A stretch of DNA of 20,759 bases, from assembly GCA_035691285.1 (NCBI GenBank), contig DASSJI010000200.1:1-20759 (forward strand), given 5' to 3'. Of this stretch, positions 6,441 to 15,033 are shown piece by piece. The stretch's first letter is position 1, and each line of letters begins with the position of its first letter. The DNA comes from DATFEN01 sp035691285 (GTDB lineage Bacteria > Acidobacteriota > Vicinamibacteria > Fen-336). The notes under the pieces were generated by a model. The model worked only from the letters and a program-made list of their open reading frames with translations. It had not been told where the DNA came from and did no database searches. The translations under genes and the position numbers were made by a program.

Positions 6441-8315
6441 GTGAGGTCGCGCGCGCGGGCTCTCGTCCAGAACCTGCTGCTGAGCGCGGGAAGCACGCTC
6501 TTCTTCCTCGCCACGGCCGAGGGGATCTGCCGCGCCCTCGAGACGCCGCCGGACGAGGAGCATCGTCTGCGGGGCGTCGCGAACTGGGAGGACTGGGGCG
6601 GCGAGTTCTACACGATCGCGGGCGGCATCCCGGGCCAGGACGAGAGCAACCTGGACGGGCTCCGCGACCGTCCTCATGCCGAGGGGAAGCCGGCCGGCGT
6701 GCGGCGCGTCTTCTGCCTCGGCGACAGCACAACCTACGGGCAGCACCTGCGGCCCGAGCAGGCCTGGCCGCAGCGGCTCCAGGTCCTCCTCGACGAGCGG
6801 AGCTGGACGTTCGAGGTCTTCAACGTCGCGCTGCCCGGCTGGTCGGCGCGGCAGCAGCGGATCGCGTACGGGCGCATCTGCCGCAAGTACCATCCCGACC
6901 AGGTCCTGCTCGCCATCTGCCTCAACGACGTCCCGGACCTGCAGAACAACCTGGAGCGGCCGCCGCGCCTCGTGTCCTGGCTCTTCGCCCGCTCGGCGCT
7001 CGTCCGGCGGGCCGTGGACCCCGAAGCCCGGCACATCCGCGGCGTGCAGGAGATGTTCCTGGCCGGCGAGACGCCGCGCGTCCGCGACGGCTACGAGCGC
7101 CTCTTCGCCGAGATCCGCGGCCTCAAGGGCGATGCGCACGCGGACGGCGCGACCCTGGCCGTCATCGTGCTGCCCTTCCGCTTCCAGCTCGCGCCGGACG
7201 CTCCTCCGCCCCGGCCGCAGGGCGTTCTCGCCGCCTTCTGCGCGCGCGAGGCGATCCCGTTCCTCGACCTCCTCTCCGCCTTCCGTCGAGCCGGCCCGAG
7301 CGCGTTCGTCGACGAGGACCACCCGAGCCCTGCGGGCGCGGAGCTGATCGCGGCCAACGTCTTCGCGTCCGGGATTGTCGCCCACGCCGATGCCGGCGAA
7401 TCGGGCGACGCGGCCGCGCGCACGACCGTCGAGCTGGCCCGGCAGCTCTCGAGCCGCGACGCGCACGCGAGGCTACGGGCCGCCCACGACCTCGCGCGTC
7501 GCGACGGCGCCGGTGCCCCGGCCGTGCCCGCTCTCGTCGGCATGCTCGCGGACCCGGCGCCGCAGTTCCGGGCCGCCGCGGCCCGGGCCCTCGGAGGGAT
7601 CGGCGCGGCGGCGGTGGACGCCGCGCCGGCCCTGGCGCAGGCGCTCGACGATCGCGATGCCGACGTGCGGCTTCGTGCGCAGGAGGCCTTGTTCACGATC
7701 CGTCCTTCCCCGGCCGACGTGCTGGGCGCGGTCGTCCGCATCCTCGAGGCTCCCGCCGCGCCCGGCCGCGAGGAGGCCGCCCGCGTCGCCGGCCGGTTCG
7801 GCCCCGAAGCGCGCGGCGCCGTACCTGCGCTGCTCGCGGCTCTCGAGGACCCGCGGCCCGCAGTCCGACAAGAGGCGATCTGGGCGCTCGGACAGATTGG
7901 CCCGGACGCCGCCCCGGCGGCGCCGGCGCTCATCGCGCTGTGCGAGGACCGGACGGTGCGCTGGCGCGTGGCCGACGCACTCGGCGGCATCGGCCCCGAA
8001 GCGCATGCCGCCGTCCCGGCCCTCGCCGCAGCCCTCGGCGACGAGGATGCCGACGTGCGCCGCCTGTCGGCCCGCGCCCTCGGGCGGATCGGCTCCGCGG
8101 CACGCCCCGCCGCAGGGCAGCTCGCCGCGGCGCTCGCCGATGCGCGCGCCGGGGTGCGCATCGCCGCCGCCCGCGCCCTCGCACGGATCGATGCGGACCC
8201 CGCGATCGCCGTGCCGGCCCTGGAGGGCCTCGCCCACGACCCGAGCGGCGGCGTCCGACGCGAGGCCGAGGCCGCCCTCAGGCGCCTGCGGCGCCGCTCC
8301 CCGGCGACGTCCTGA
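6441..8315 (+). CDS. Membrane-anchored SGNH/GDSL hydrolase fused to HEAT repeats
   Basis: A 624-residue two-part protein. Residues 10-28 form an N-terminal hydrophobic anchor. Residues about 88-312 are an SGNH-fold hydrolase with block I FCLGDSTTYG (nucleophile Ser96), block II Gly133 in ALPGW, block III Asn162 in LND, and block V Asp291/His294 in DEDHPSPAG. From about 343 to 618 come eight ~33-residue HEAT (PBS-lyase-like) repeats plus a half repeat, recognisable by recurring VR..A..ALG.IG....AVPAL..AL.D units. SGNH enzymes of this type act on esters or acetylated glycans at the envelope. The repeats probably form a protein-binding solenoid. The start is GTG at 6441, 18 nt after the barrel gene. 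It is the last gene of the rightward envelope cluster and converges on era. Confidence 0.88.
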   Translation: MRSRARALVQNLLLSAGSTLFFLATAEGICRALETPPDEEHRLRGVANWEDWGGEFYTIAGGIPGQDESNLDGLRDRPHAEGKPAGVRRVFCLGDSTTYGQHLRPEQAWPQRLQVLLDERSWTFEVFNVALPGWSARQQRIAYGRICRKYHPDQVLLAICLNDVPDLQNNLERPPRLVSWLFARSALVRRAVDPEARHIRGVQEMFLAGETPRVRDGYERLFAEIRGLKGDAHADGATLAVIVLPFRFQLAPDAPPPRPQGVLAAFCAREAIPFLDLLSAFRRAGPSAFVDEDHPSPAGAELIAANVFASGIVAHADAGESGDAAARTTVELARQLSSRDAHARLRAAHDLARRDGAGAPAVPALVGMLADPAPQFRAAAARALGGIGAAAVDAAPALAQALDDRDADVRLRAQEALFTIRPSPADVLGAVVRILEAPAAPGREEAARVAGRFGPEARGAVPALLAALEDPRPAVRQEAIWALGQIGPDAAPAAPALIALCEDRTVRWRVADALGGIGPEAHAAVPALAAALGDEDADVRRLSARALGRIGSAARPAAGQLAAALADARAGVRIAAARALARIDADPAIAVPALEGLAHDPSGGVRREAEAALRRLRRRSPATS

Positions 8316-8329
8316 AGCCGGGCGCGGCC

Positions 8330-9223
8330 CTATTCGCGCGTCCGGCCGAGGCCCATCTGGTCGAGCACCCGGGCGTCCTCGCGCCAGCCGGCCCGCACCT
8401 TGACGAACAGGCCCAGGAACACCTTCGTCCCGAGGAAGGCCTCGATGTCGTGGCGGGCGGCGGTTCCGATCCGTTTCAGCATCTCGCCCCGCTTCCCGAT
8501 CAGGATGCCCTTGTGGCCGTCGCGCTCGACCAGGATCGTGGCCTCGATGCGGACCACCGGCTCGCCCTCGGCGAAGGAGTCGATCACGACGCCCGAGGTG
8601 TAGGGAAGCTCGTCGCGGGTGAAGCGCACCACCTTCTCCCGGATCATCTCGGCGACGAAGAAGCGCTCGGGCTGGTCGCTCAGGACGTCCTCGGGGTAGA
8701 GCGCCTCGCCTGCGGGAAGCAGCGCGACGAGCCGCTCCGCGAGGAGCTCGACGTTGTCCCCGCTGAGGGCCGAGAGCGGGACGATCTCGGCGAAGTCGAG
8801 CAGGCCCCTGTAGTTCTCGATGACCGGCAGGATGCGGGGCTTGGGCACCGCGTCGATCTTGTTGATGCCCAGCACCACGGGCTTGCCGGCCTTCTCCAGC
8901 ACCTCGCTGACGTAGCGGTCGCCGGGGCCATAGCCCTCCGCGACGTCCACGAGCCACAGGGCCGCGTCCACGCGATCCAGGCTTCTCAGCGCCGCGTCGA
9001 CCATGCGCTCGTTCATCCGGTGGAGCGGCTTGTGGATGCCCGGCGTGTCGAACAGCAGGAGCTGGCCGAAGGGCCGGTTGACGACCGCCAGGATGCGGTT
9101 GCGGGTCGTCTGGGGCTTGTCCGAGACGATCGAGACCTTCTGGCCGACCAGCCGGTTCACGAGCGTGGACTTGCCCACGTTGGGCCGGCCCACGACGGCG
9201 ACGAAGCCCGCGCGGAAGCTCAT
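8330..9223 (-). CDS. era: GTPase Era
   Basis: Essential ribosome-associated GTPase that binds 16S rRNA and assists 30S maturation. In its 297 residues the G1 loop GRPNVGKST (12-20), the switch I sequence KPQTTR (36-41), G3 DTPG (59-62), G4 NKID (121-124) and G5 SAL (151-153) are all intact. The C-terminal KH domain with GILIGKRGEMLKRIG (239-253) recognises the 3' end of 16S rRNA. The ATG at 9223 overlaps the CNNM gene stop (ATGA). It is the last gene of the phoH-ybeY-CNNM-era run, consistent with a shared role in ribosome and rRNA maturation. No canonical terminator is visible in the 14-nt gap that separates it from the convergent SGNH-HEAT gene. Confidence 0.98.
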   Translation of the reverse strand: MSFRAGFVAVVGRPNVGKSTLVNRLVGQKVSIVSDKPQTTRNRILAVVNRPFGQLLLFDTPGIHKPLHRMNERMVDAALRSLDRVDAALWLVDVAEGYGPGDRYVSEVLEKAGKPVVLGINKIDAVPKPRILPVIENYRGLLDFAEIVPLSALSGDNVELLAERLVALLPAGEALYPEDVLSDQPERFFVAEMIREKVVRFTRDELPYTSGVVIDSFAEGEPVVRIEATILVERDGHKGILIGKRGEMLKRIGTAARHDIEAFLGTKVFLGLFVKVRAGWREDARVLDQMGLGRTRE

Positions 9224-10440
9224 GCCTCCGCGGCCGGCGGAGGCGGCACACGCCGGAAGCGCACGCGGTTGACGCGCTTCCGCTCCGCGTCCAGGACCTC
9301 CACGCAGAAGCCCCGGTGCTCCACCTTCTCGCCCGCGCGCGGGATGCGGCCGAACATCGTCGTGACGAGCCCGCCCACGGTTCCGACGTCGTCGGAGTCC
9401 GAGAGCGTGGTTTCGAGGGCCTGCTCGAGGCGGTCGAGGTTGACGCGGCCGGCCACCACCACGGCGCCATCGCCCTCCACGGCGATCGGCTCGGCCTCCA
9501 CGTCGTACTCGTCCTTGATCTCCCCCACCAGCTCCTCGACGATGTCCTCGACGGATGCGATCCCGGCGGTGCCTCCGTACTCGTCGATGACCACGGCGAA
9601 GGTCGTGCGCTGGGCTTGCAGCTCCTTCAGCAGCTCGGCGATCTTCTTGGTCTCCGGCACCAGGAACACGGGGCGCGCCAGCGGCCGCAGCGGCTCCTCG
9701 AGGTCGCCGTCGTAGTCGATGAGGTCGCGGATCTCCACGACGCCCACGATGTCGTCGAGGTTCTCGCCGTAGACCGGGATGCGGCTGTACTTCGTCTCGC
9801 GCATCAGCCGCCACAGGTCCCGGACCCCGGCGGCGGCCGCGATCGCCACGATGTCCGGGCGCGGCGTCATGACGTCGCGGACCGGCGTCTCGGTGAAGCG
9901 CTCGAGGGAGTCCACGAGGCGCGCCTCGTCGCGCTCGTGGACCGGCGCCATGGGCACTTCGGGGACCGGCGGCGCCGTGGCCTCCTCGGGCTCCTCGGGC
10001 GGCGGCGCGGCGCGCTTGCGCAGCGCGGCGACGAGCGGGGCCATGGCCTGGGCGTAGACGTGGAAGAACGGGATCAGCACCAGGAGCGAGCGCTCCGGGT
10101 TCCGGCGCACGAGGCCGTAGGGCAGCGTGAGACGGAACAGCAGCAGGTAGATGAGCATGACGCAGAACGACACGAGCATCGCCCAATGGCTGAGCCAGTC
10201 GAGGAACAGCGCGACGACGATGACGGTCATGCCGGCGTGGGCCGTGAAGGTGCCGATGTGCACGGGCATCAGCAGCGTCGGAGGGTCCTCGAGGTAGCGG
10301 TTGACCATCTCGGCCCGCGGGTTCTGCATGGCCACGTGGCTGAGGCGGCGCCGTCGCAGCAGATAGAAGGCCGCCTCCACCGCGGCCAGGCCCATGGAGG
10401 CCGCCGCCAGGAACAGCAGGAGCAGGACCAGGCCGATCAT
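9220..10440 (-). CDS. CNNM/CBS-pair transporter, CorC/HlyC (YbeX) family
   Basis: Inner-membrane protein of 406 residues. An N-terminal DUF21/CNNM transmembrane domain (helices about 2-27, 58-80, 85-103 and 118-138) is followed by a Pro/Glu-rich linker (145-166), two CBS motifs (about 187-245 and 252-305) and a CorC_HlyC transporter-associated domain (about 318-397). The signature VIDEYGGTAGIASVEDIVEE (284-303) is textbook for the family, and VRDVMTPRPDIVAI opens the CBS pair. Members are linked to magnesium or cobalt efflux, and E. coli YbeX, encoded next to ybeY and ybeZ, is linked to ribosome metabolism. Here too it sits directly after ybeY, with 4-nt overlaps at both ends. The ATG at 10440 begins the first helix. 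Confidence 0.93.
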   Translation of the reverse strand: MIGLVLLLLFLAAASMGLAAVEAAFYLLRRRRLSHVAMQNPRAEMVNRYLEDPPTLLMPVHIGTFTAHAGMTVIVVALFLDWLSHWAMLVSFCVMLIYLLLFRLTLPYGLVRRNPERSLLVLIPFFHVYAQAMAPLVAALRKRAAPPPEEPEEATAPPVPEVPMAPVHERDEARLVDSLERFTETPVRDVMTPRPDIVAIAAAAGVRDLWRLMRETKYSRIPVYGENLDDIVGVVEIRDLIDYDGDLEEPLRPLARPVFLVPETKKIAELLKELQAQRTTFAVVIDEYGGTAGIASVEDIVEELVGEIKDEYDVEAEPIAVEGDGAVVVAGRVNLDRLEQALETTLSDSDDVGTVGGLVTTMFGRIPRAGEKVEHRGFCVEVLDAERKRVNRVRFRRVPPPPAAEA

Positions 10441-10865
10441 GCGCGGAGCCCGAGGCGACGGCGCAGGCGGCGCTCGAGACGGTCCATGGCGCCGGCGTCC
10501 GTCTCGTGGTCGTGGCCGAGCGCGTGGAGAAAGCCGTGGAGGGCCAGGACGTCCAGCTCCTGGAGCAGCGTGCGGCCGAGGCCGCGGGCGTTGCGCGCGG
10601 CGCTCTCGACGCTGATCACCACGTCGCCCAGGCCCAGCTCCCCGCCCTCGCCCGGGAACGCGAGCACGTCGGTGGCCGCGTCCTTGCCGCGATAGCGACC
10701 GTTCAAGCGACGGATCGAGCGATCGCTCGTGAGGACGAGGGCCAGCTCGCCCCGGACGCGGAGCGCCCGCGCGGCGCCAACCAGCACGCGGCGCAGGCGC
10801 GCGGCGTCGACACGGCTCCCCCGCTGCCGGTTCAGGAGCACGACGGACAGCCCTCCGCCCCCCAT
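10437..10865 (-). CDS. ybeY: rRNA maturation endoribonuclease YbeY
   Basis: Zinc-dependent endoribonuclease needed for 16S rRNA 3'-end maturation and 70S quality control. The 142-residue protein carries the H3xH5xH metal motif in HGFLHALGHDH (His110, His114, His120) and the conserved DVLAFPGE segment (66-73). It lies between phoH and the CNNM gene, overlapping the latter as ATGA. The HD-family PgpH gene often found between phoH and ybeY in other phyla is absent here. The start at 10865 leaves a 15-nt gap after the phoH stop and has no strong Shine-Dalgarno sequence. Confidence 0.97.
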   Translation of the reverse strand: MGGGGLSVVLLNRQRGSRVDAARLRRVLVGAARALRVRGELALVLTSDRSIRRLNGRYRGKDAATDVLAFPGEGGELGLGDVVISVESAARNARGLGRTLLQELDVLALHGFLHALGHDHETDAGAMDRLERRLRRRLGLRA

Positions 10866-10880
10866 GACGGCGCGGCCGCC

Positions 10881-11861
10881 CTACTTGGACGGCCCCTTGA
10901 CGGGGCTCCTCGCTTCGCCCTGCTCCCGGCCCCACGCCTCGTACGCGCGGATCACGGACTGCACGATCTTGTGGCGGACGACGTCCTTCTCGTCGAACCA
11001 GCAGAAGGCGATCCCGTCCACCTTCGAGAGCACCTCGATGGCCTCCACCAGACCCGAGACGCGGCCGGGCGGAAGGTCGATCTGGGTGATGTCGCCGTTG
11101 ACCACGACCTTGGAGCCGAAGCCGATGCGCGTGAGCACCATCTTCATCTGCTCGGTGGTGGTGTTCTGCGCCTCGTCGATGATCACGAACGCGTCGTTCA
11201 GCGTGCGGCCGCGCATGAAGGCGATCGGCGCGACCTCGATCGCGTTCCGCTCCAGCAGCCGGGCCACCTTCTCGTAGTCGAGCAGGTCGTAGAGCGCGTC
11301 GTAGAGGGGGCGCAGGTAGGGGTCCACCTTCTCCTGGAGGTCGCCCGGCAGGAAGCCCAGCTTCTCGCCGGCCTCGACGGCGGGACGCGCCAGCACGATC
11401 CGCGAGACCTGCTTCGACAAGAGCCGCTGGACCGCCTGGGCCACGGCGAGGTACGTCTTCCCGGTGCCGGCGGGGCCGATGCCGAACACCATGTCGTGGG
11501 ACTCGATCCTCTCGAGGTAGCTGCGCTGGTTCAGGCTGCGCGGGACCACCACCTTCTTGCCGCCTCGCACCGCCGCCTTCATGAGGTAGTCGCGCAGGCG
11601 CGTGCCGCCGTCCTGGGTGAGGAGGTCGGCCGCCAGGCGGACGTCGCCGGCGCTCACCGCGTAGCCGTCCTTCATCAACGCGCCGAGCTGGTCGAAGACC
11701 TCCGCGACCAGCTCCTCGCCGCGGCCCGATCCCTCGACGAGGAGGTCCGGACCCTGGCTGCGGATCCGCACCCCGAGGCTCGACTCCAGGAAGCGCAGGT
11801 TCTCGTCATGGGTGCCGAACAGGGTCTCGACCCCGCGCTCGGGGACGGCGACCCGTCTCAT
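10881..11861 (-). CDS. phoH: PhoH-like ATPase (YbeZ)
   Basis: Cytoplasmic P-loop NTPase of the PhoH/YbeZ family, functionally tied to YbeY and rRNA processing. With the ATG at 11861 it has 326 residues. The N-terminus GTHDENLRFLESSLGV is typical, Walker A is GPAGTGKT (129-136), Walker B is FVIIDEAQN (225-233), and the sensor segment VVVNGDITQIDLP (252-264) is intact. An upstream GTG at 11921 is in frame, but it coincides with a TGCTAGACT promoter-like element, so a 5' leader of about 45 nt and the 11861 start are more likely. It heads the phoH-ybeY-CNNM-era set. Confidence 0.95.
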   Translation of the reverse strand: MRRVAVPERGVETLFGTHDENLRFLESSLGVRIRSQGPDLLVEGSGRGEELVAEVFDQLGALMKDGYAVSAGDVRLAADLLTQDGGTRLRDYLMKAAVRGGKKVVVPRSLNQRSYLERIESHDMVFGIGPAGTGKTYLAVAQAVQRLLSKQVSRIVLARPAVEAGEKLGFLPGDLQEKVDPYLRPLYDALYDLLDYEKVARLLERNAIEVAPIAFMRGRTLNDAFVIIDEAQNTTTEQMKMVLTRIGFGSKVVVNGDITQIDLPPGRVSGLVEAIEVLSKVDGIAFCWFDEKDVVRHKIVQSVIRAYEAWGREQGEARSPVKGPSK

Positions 11862-11909
11862 CCGGCCAAGGCGCCGCCGTGGGCCGGGGGGTGACCCTGG
11901 GGCATGGCC

Positions 11910-11921
11910 GGAGTCTAGCAC
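11910..11921 (-). promoter_or_regulatory. Putative extended -10 promoter of phoH
   Basis: The minus strand reads GTGCTAGACTCC, containing an extended -10 element TGC-TAGACT (11920-11912). An identical 12-mer stands upstream of the carbonic anhydrase gene at 15580-15569. No convincing -35 is seen 17 nt upstream, as expected if the extended -10 compensates. This would give the rRNA-maturation genes their own promoter inside the larger leftward gene set. Confidence 0.5.
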
Positions 11922-11957
11922 AGCGCGCGGCGCCGGCTCGTCGCGGTGCCTGCCCAG

Positions 11958-13760
11958 TCAGGCCCTGACGACCAGCACGCCGAGCTCGCGAAGCTGGTCG
12001 TCGCCGACCGGCGAGGGCGAGCCGCTCATCAGGTCCGTGGCGCTCGCGGTCTTGGGAAACGCGATCACGTCGCGCAGCGACGCCTCGCGCGCCATCAGCA
12101 TCACCAGCCGGTCGAGGCCGAGAGCGATGCCGCCGTGGGGCGGCGTGCCGTATTGCAGGGCCTCGATGAAGAAGCCGAAGCGCTCGCGTGTCTCCTCCTC
12201 GGAGAGCGAGAGGAGCCTGAAGACCTTGGCCTGGAGGGCCGAGTCGTGGATGCGCAAGCTGCCGCCGCCCGCTTCGAGGCCGTTCAGGACCACGTCGTAG
12301 GCCTTCGCCCGGACCGCGAGCGGGTCCGAGTCGAGCAGCGTAGCGTCCTCGTCCCGCGGCGCCGTGAAGGGGTGGTTGACGCTGACGAGGCGCCCGCCGT
12401 GGGCGTCCTTCTCGAACAGCGGGAAGTCGGTGATCCACAGGAAGCGCCACGCCTTCTCGTCGATCAGCTCGAGCAGCCGGCCCAGCTCGAGGCGCAGGAT
12501 CCCCATGGCCATCGCCAGCGGACCGGCGGCGTCGGTGCCCACCAGCACGGTGTCGTCCTTCTCCGCGCCGACCTTCGCGAGGAGCCTCCTCGCGACCTCG
12601 TCACTCGCGCCCTTCTCGACGAGCTTTCGGACGTTCTCCTCCGTGGCCTTCAGGTTGAAGAGGCCGCGCTGCGTGGCGCGGGCGTCGGGCACGATGCGCC
12701 CCAGCCAGACCTCCTCGTTGATCTTCCTGAGCCGCGTTCCCGAGACGCCTCCCGCCGCGGGCAGCACCAGGGCGCGGCAGCGCGCGCCGCCCTCGACCAG
12801 GCCCGGGTAGGTGTCGAGGCCCAGCGTCCTCATTTCGTCCGTGACGTCGGTGATCGGCATGCCGAAGCGGAGGTCGGGCTTGTCGGAGCCGTACTTCTCC
12901 ATCGCCTCGGCGTACGCCATCCGGGGGAAGGGCCGCGGGATCTCCTCTCCGATCAGCCTGAACACGCGCTGGTAGAGCGGCTCGACCAGCTCGAAGATCG
13001 ACTCGACCCTGGGGAACGACATCTCGATGTCGACCTGGGTGAACTCGGGCTGGCGGTCGGCGCGGAGGTCCTCGTCGCGAAAGCAGCGCGCCACCTGGAA
13101 GTAGCGGTCCATCCCCGAGATCATCAGGATCTGCTTGAAGATCTGCGGCGACTGCGGCAGCGCGTAGAACCCGCCGCGGTGGACCCTCGAGGGCACGAGG
13201 TAGTCCCGGGCGCCCTCGGGCGTCGACTTCGTGAGGAACGGCGTCTCGATCTCGAGGAAGCCCTGCTCGTCGAGGTAGCGACGGATCTCCAGGGTCACCT
13301 GGTGGCGCAGGCGGAGGTTGCGCTGCATGCGCGGCCGCCTGAGATCCAGGTAGCGGTACTTGAGCCGGATCTCCTCCGAGGTCGTGAGCTCGTCCTCGAT
13401 CGGGAACGGCGGCGTCTTCGCCTCGGACAGGATGCGGATCCGCCGGGCCAGGACCTCCACCGTCCCGGTGGCGAGCTTCGGGTTGACCGTCTCCGCCGAG
13501 CGGCGCTCCACCTCGCCGGTGACGGCGAGCACGTACTCGCCTCGCACCCGGTCCGCGACGGCGTGCGCCTCCCTGGACACCTCCGGCCGCGCGACGACCT
13601 GGCAGAGGCCCTCGCGGTCGCGCAGGTCGATGAACACCACCCCGCCCAGGTCGCGGCGCGTCGCCGCCCAGCCCAGGAGCGTCACGGTCGTCCCGACCAG
13701 GGACTCGCCCACCGCCCCGCAGTAGTGCGTCCGCTCCAGGTTGCCCAGGCCCTCAGCCAT
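11958..13760 (-). CDS. aspS: Aspartyl-tRNA synthetase
   Basis: Class IIb aminoacyl-tRNA synthetase of bacterial size (600 residues), charging tRNA-Asp in the cytoplasm. Visible parts are the N-terminal OB-fold anticodon-binding domain (TLLGWAATRRDLGG, VFIDLRDREG), ATPEGARDY-like STPEGARDYLVPSR, the motif 2 region FRDEDLRADRQPEFTQVDIE, the bacterial GAD insertion in the middle, and motif 3 GGIALGLDRLVML. Leu38 in RRDLGG matches the residue found in discriminating enzymes such as that of E. coli, where Pseudomonas-type non-discriminating enzymes carry His, so tRNA-Asn mischarging is less likely (inference from one residue). The ATG at 13760 overlaps the hisS stop by 8 nt and has a GGGGAG sequence upstream. 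Confidence 0.98.
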   Translation of the reverse strand: MAEGLGNLERTHYCGAVGESLVGTTVTLLGWAATRRDLGGVVFIDLRDREGLCQVVARPEVSREAHAVADRVRGEYVLAVTGEVERRSAETVNPKLATGTVEVLARRIRILSEAKTPPFPIEDELTTSEEIRLKYRYLDLRRPRMQRNLRLRHQVTLEIRRYLDEQGFLEIETPFLTKSTPEGARDYLVPSRVHRGGFYALPQSPQIFKQILMISGMDRYFQVARCFRDEDLRADRQPEFTQVDIEMSFPRVESIFELVEPLYQRVFRLIGEEIPRPFPRMAYAEAMEKYGSDKPDLRFGMPITDVTDEMRTLGLDTYPGLVEGGARCRALVLPAAGGVSGTRLRKINEEVWLGRIVPDARATQRGLFNLKATEENVRKLVEKGASDEVARRLLAKVGAEKDDTVLVGTDAAGPLAMAMGILRLELGRLLELIDEKAWRFLWITDFPLFEKDAHGGRLVSVNHPFTAPRDEDATLLDSDPLAVRAKAYDVVLNGLEAGGGSLRIHDSALQAKVFRLLSLSEEETRERFGFFIEALQYGTPPHGGIALGLDRLVMLMAREASLRDVIAFPKTASATDLMSGSPSPVGDDQLRELGVLVVRA

Positions 13761-15033
13761 TGCGCTTCTCCCCGGGGAGCCGCTTCGCGAAGAACTCGAC
13801 GATCCGGTCCGCCGCCACGTCCTCCTGCGCCGACGCGGCCATGTCGCGGACGGACCACGCGCCGCGCCGGAGCTCGTCCTCGCCGAGGATGGCGGCGAAG
13901 CGGGCGCCCAGCTTGTCGGCCAGCCTCATCCGCGCCTTGAAGCTGCGGCCTTCCGTGTCGAGAAGCGCGGCGATGCCCCGGCTCCGCAGCTCGCGCTGCA
14001 GCACGAGGGCCCGGTCCAGCGCGGCCCCCTGGAGCGGCAGCAGGAACACGTCGCAGCGGCCCCGAGGCTCGGCGGCGGGCGCCAGCATCGCGAGGCGCTC
14101 CAGCCCGATCGCGAAGCCGATTCCGCAGAGCTCCGGCCCGCCCAGGTCCTTGACGAGCCCGTCGTAGCGGCCGCCGCCGAGGACGCTGTTCTGCGCGCCG
14201 AGGGCGCCGCTCGTGACCTCGAAGGTCGTGCGCGTGTAGTAGTCCAGGCCGCGCACCAGGCGGTGACTCAGCCGGTACGGGATGCCGAGCAGCTCGAGCT
14301 GGCGCTTCACCTCGGCGAAGTGCGCCCGGCACTCCGGACACAGGTGGTCCGAGATGCGCGGGAGCGCGTCGATCGTCGCCTGGTCCTCGGGGACCTTGCA
14401 GTCGAGCACACGCAGCGGGTTCGTGTCGGTCCGCCGCCGGCAGTCGCCGCACAGCGCAGCCTTCCTGTCGCGCAGTGCGGCGCGCAGCGCCTCGACGTAT
14501 GCGGGGCGGCAGCGCTGGTCGCCGACCGAGTTCAGGATCAGCTCCACGTCGGCGAGGCCGCAGGCCTTCAGGTACTCGAGGGCCATCTCGATGATCTCGG
14601 CGTCGATCGTGGGCTCCGCCATGCCGAAGGCCTCGACGTCGACCTGATGGAACTGGCGGTAGCGGCCCTTCTGGGGCCGCTCGCGCCGGAACATCGGCCC
14701 GAGGGCGTAGACCTTGAGCAGGTGGTCCGAGGCCGCGAGGCCCTGCTCGATGACCGCGCGCACGATGCCCGCCGTGGCCTCGGGGCGCAGGGTCAGGGAT
14801 TCCCCTTGCCCGTCCTCGGCGCCGCGGTCCGCGAACGTGTACATCTCCTTCGACACGATGTCGGTGTCCGCTCCGATGCCCCGGGCGAACAGCTCGGTCC
14901 TCTCGAAGACGGGCGTGCGGATCTCGCGATAGCCGTAGAGCGCGAACAGCTCCCGCGCCGTCGCCTCGAGGCGGTGCCAGACGTGGATCTCGTCCGGGAG
15001 TATGTCCCGGGTCCCCTTCACCGCACGGATCAC
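13753..15033 (-). CDS. hisS: Histidyl-tRNA synthetase
   Basis: Class IIa synthetase of 426 residues charging tRNA-His. It begins VIRAVKGTRDILPDE (typical KGTRD start), has motif 2 at 115-134 (FRRERPQKGRYRQFHQVDVE), the histidine-specific RGLDYYTRTTFE (261-272), and motif 3 GIGFAIGLERL (304-314). A four-cysteine set (Cys195, Cys198, Cys232, Cys235) in the insertion domain suggests a zinc site as in many bacterial HisRS. The C-terminal anticodon domain includes TEGRSFKARMRLADKLGARF. I chose GTG at 15033 because the conserved N-terminus begins there and it forms a GTGA overlap with the preceding gene. It is followed by aspS with an 8-nt overlap. Confidence 0.97.
   Translation of the reverse strand: MIRAVKGTRDILPDEIHVWHRLEATARELFALYGYREIRTPVFERTELFARGIGADTDIVSKEMYTFADRGAEDGQGESLTLRPEATAGIVRAVIEQGLAASDHLLKVYALGPMFRRERPQKGRYRQFHQVDVEAFGMAEPTIDAEIIEMALEYLKACGLADVELILNSVGDQRCRPAYVEALRAALRDRKAALCGDCRRRTDTNPLRVLDCKVPEDQATIDALPRISDHLCPECRAHFAEVKRQLELLGIPYRLSHRLVRGLDYYTRTTFEVTSGALGAQNSVLGGGRYDGLVKDLGGPELCGIGFAIGLERLAMLAPAAEPRGRCDVFLLPLQGAALDRALVLQRELRSRGIAALLDTEGRSFKARMRLADKLGARFAAILGEDELRRGAWSVRDMAASAQEDVAADRIVEFFAKRLPGEKRNG

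Noticed and set aside
4306..7466. Long minus-strand open frames (about 477 and 578 codons) opposite the protease and SGNH genes
   Set aside because: They are antisense shadows rich in Arg, Val, Asp and Ala without motifs, signal peptides or plausible starts; the plus-strand genes have full catalytic signatures.
8300..8335. Possible bidirectional terminator between the SGNH-HEAT gene and era
   Set aside because: Only short arms (CCGGC/GCCGG with an 11-nt loop) and no T-tract on either strand; partly inside coding sequence.
11862..11921. GTG at 11921 as the start of phoH
   Set aside because: It overlaps the TGCTAGACT promoter-like block and would add a Pro/Gly/Arg-rich segment not typical of the family.
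11957..11969. Palindrome GTCAG-GCC-CTGAC at the aspS stop codon as a terminator
   Set aside because: A 5-bp stem that includes the stop codon and is not followed by T residues on the minus strand; too weak to call.
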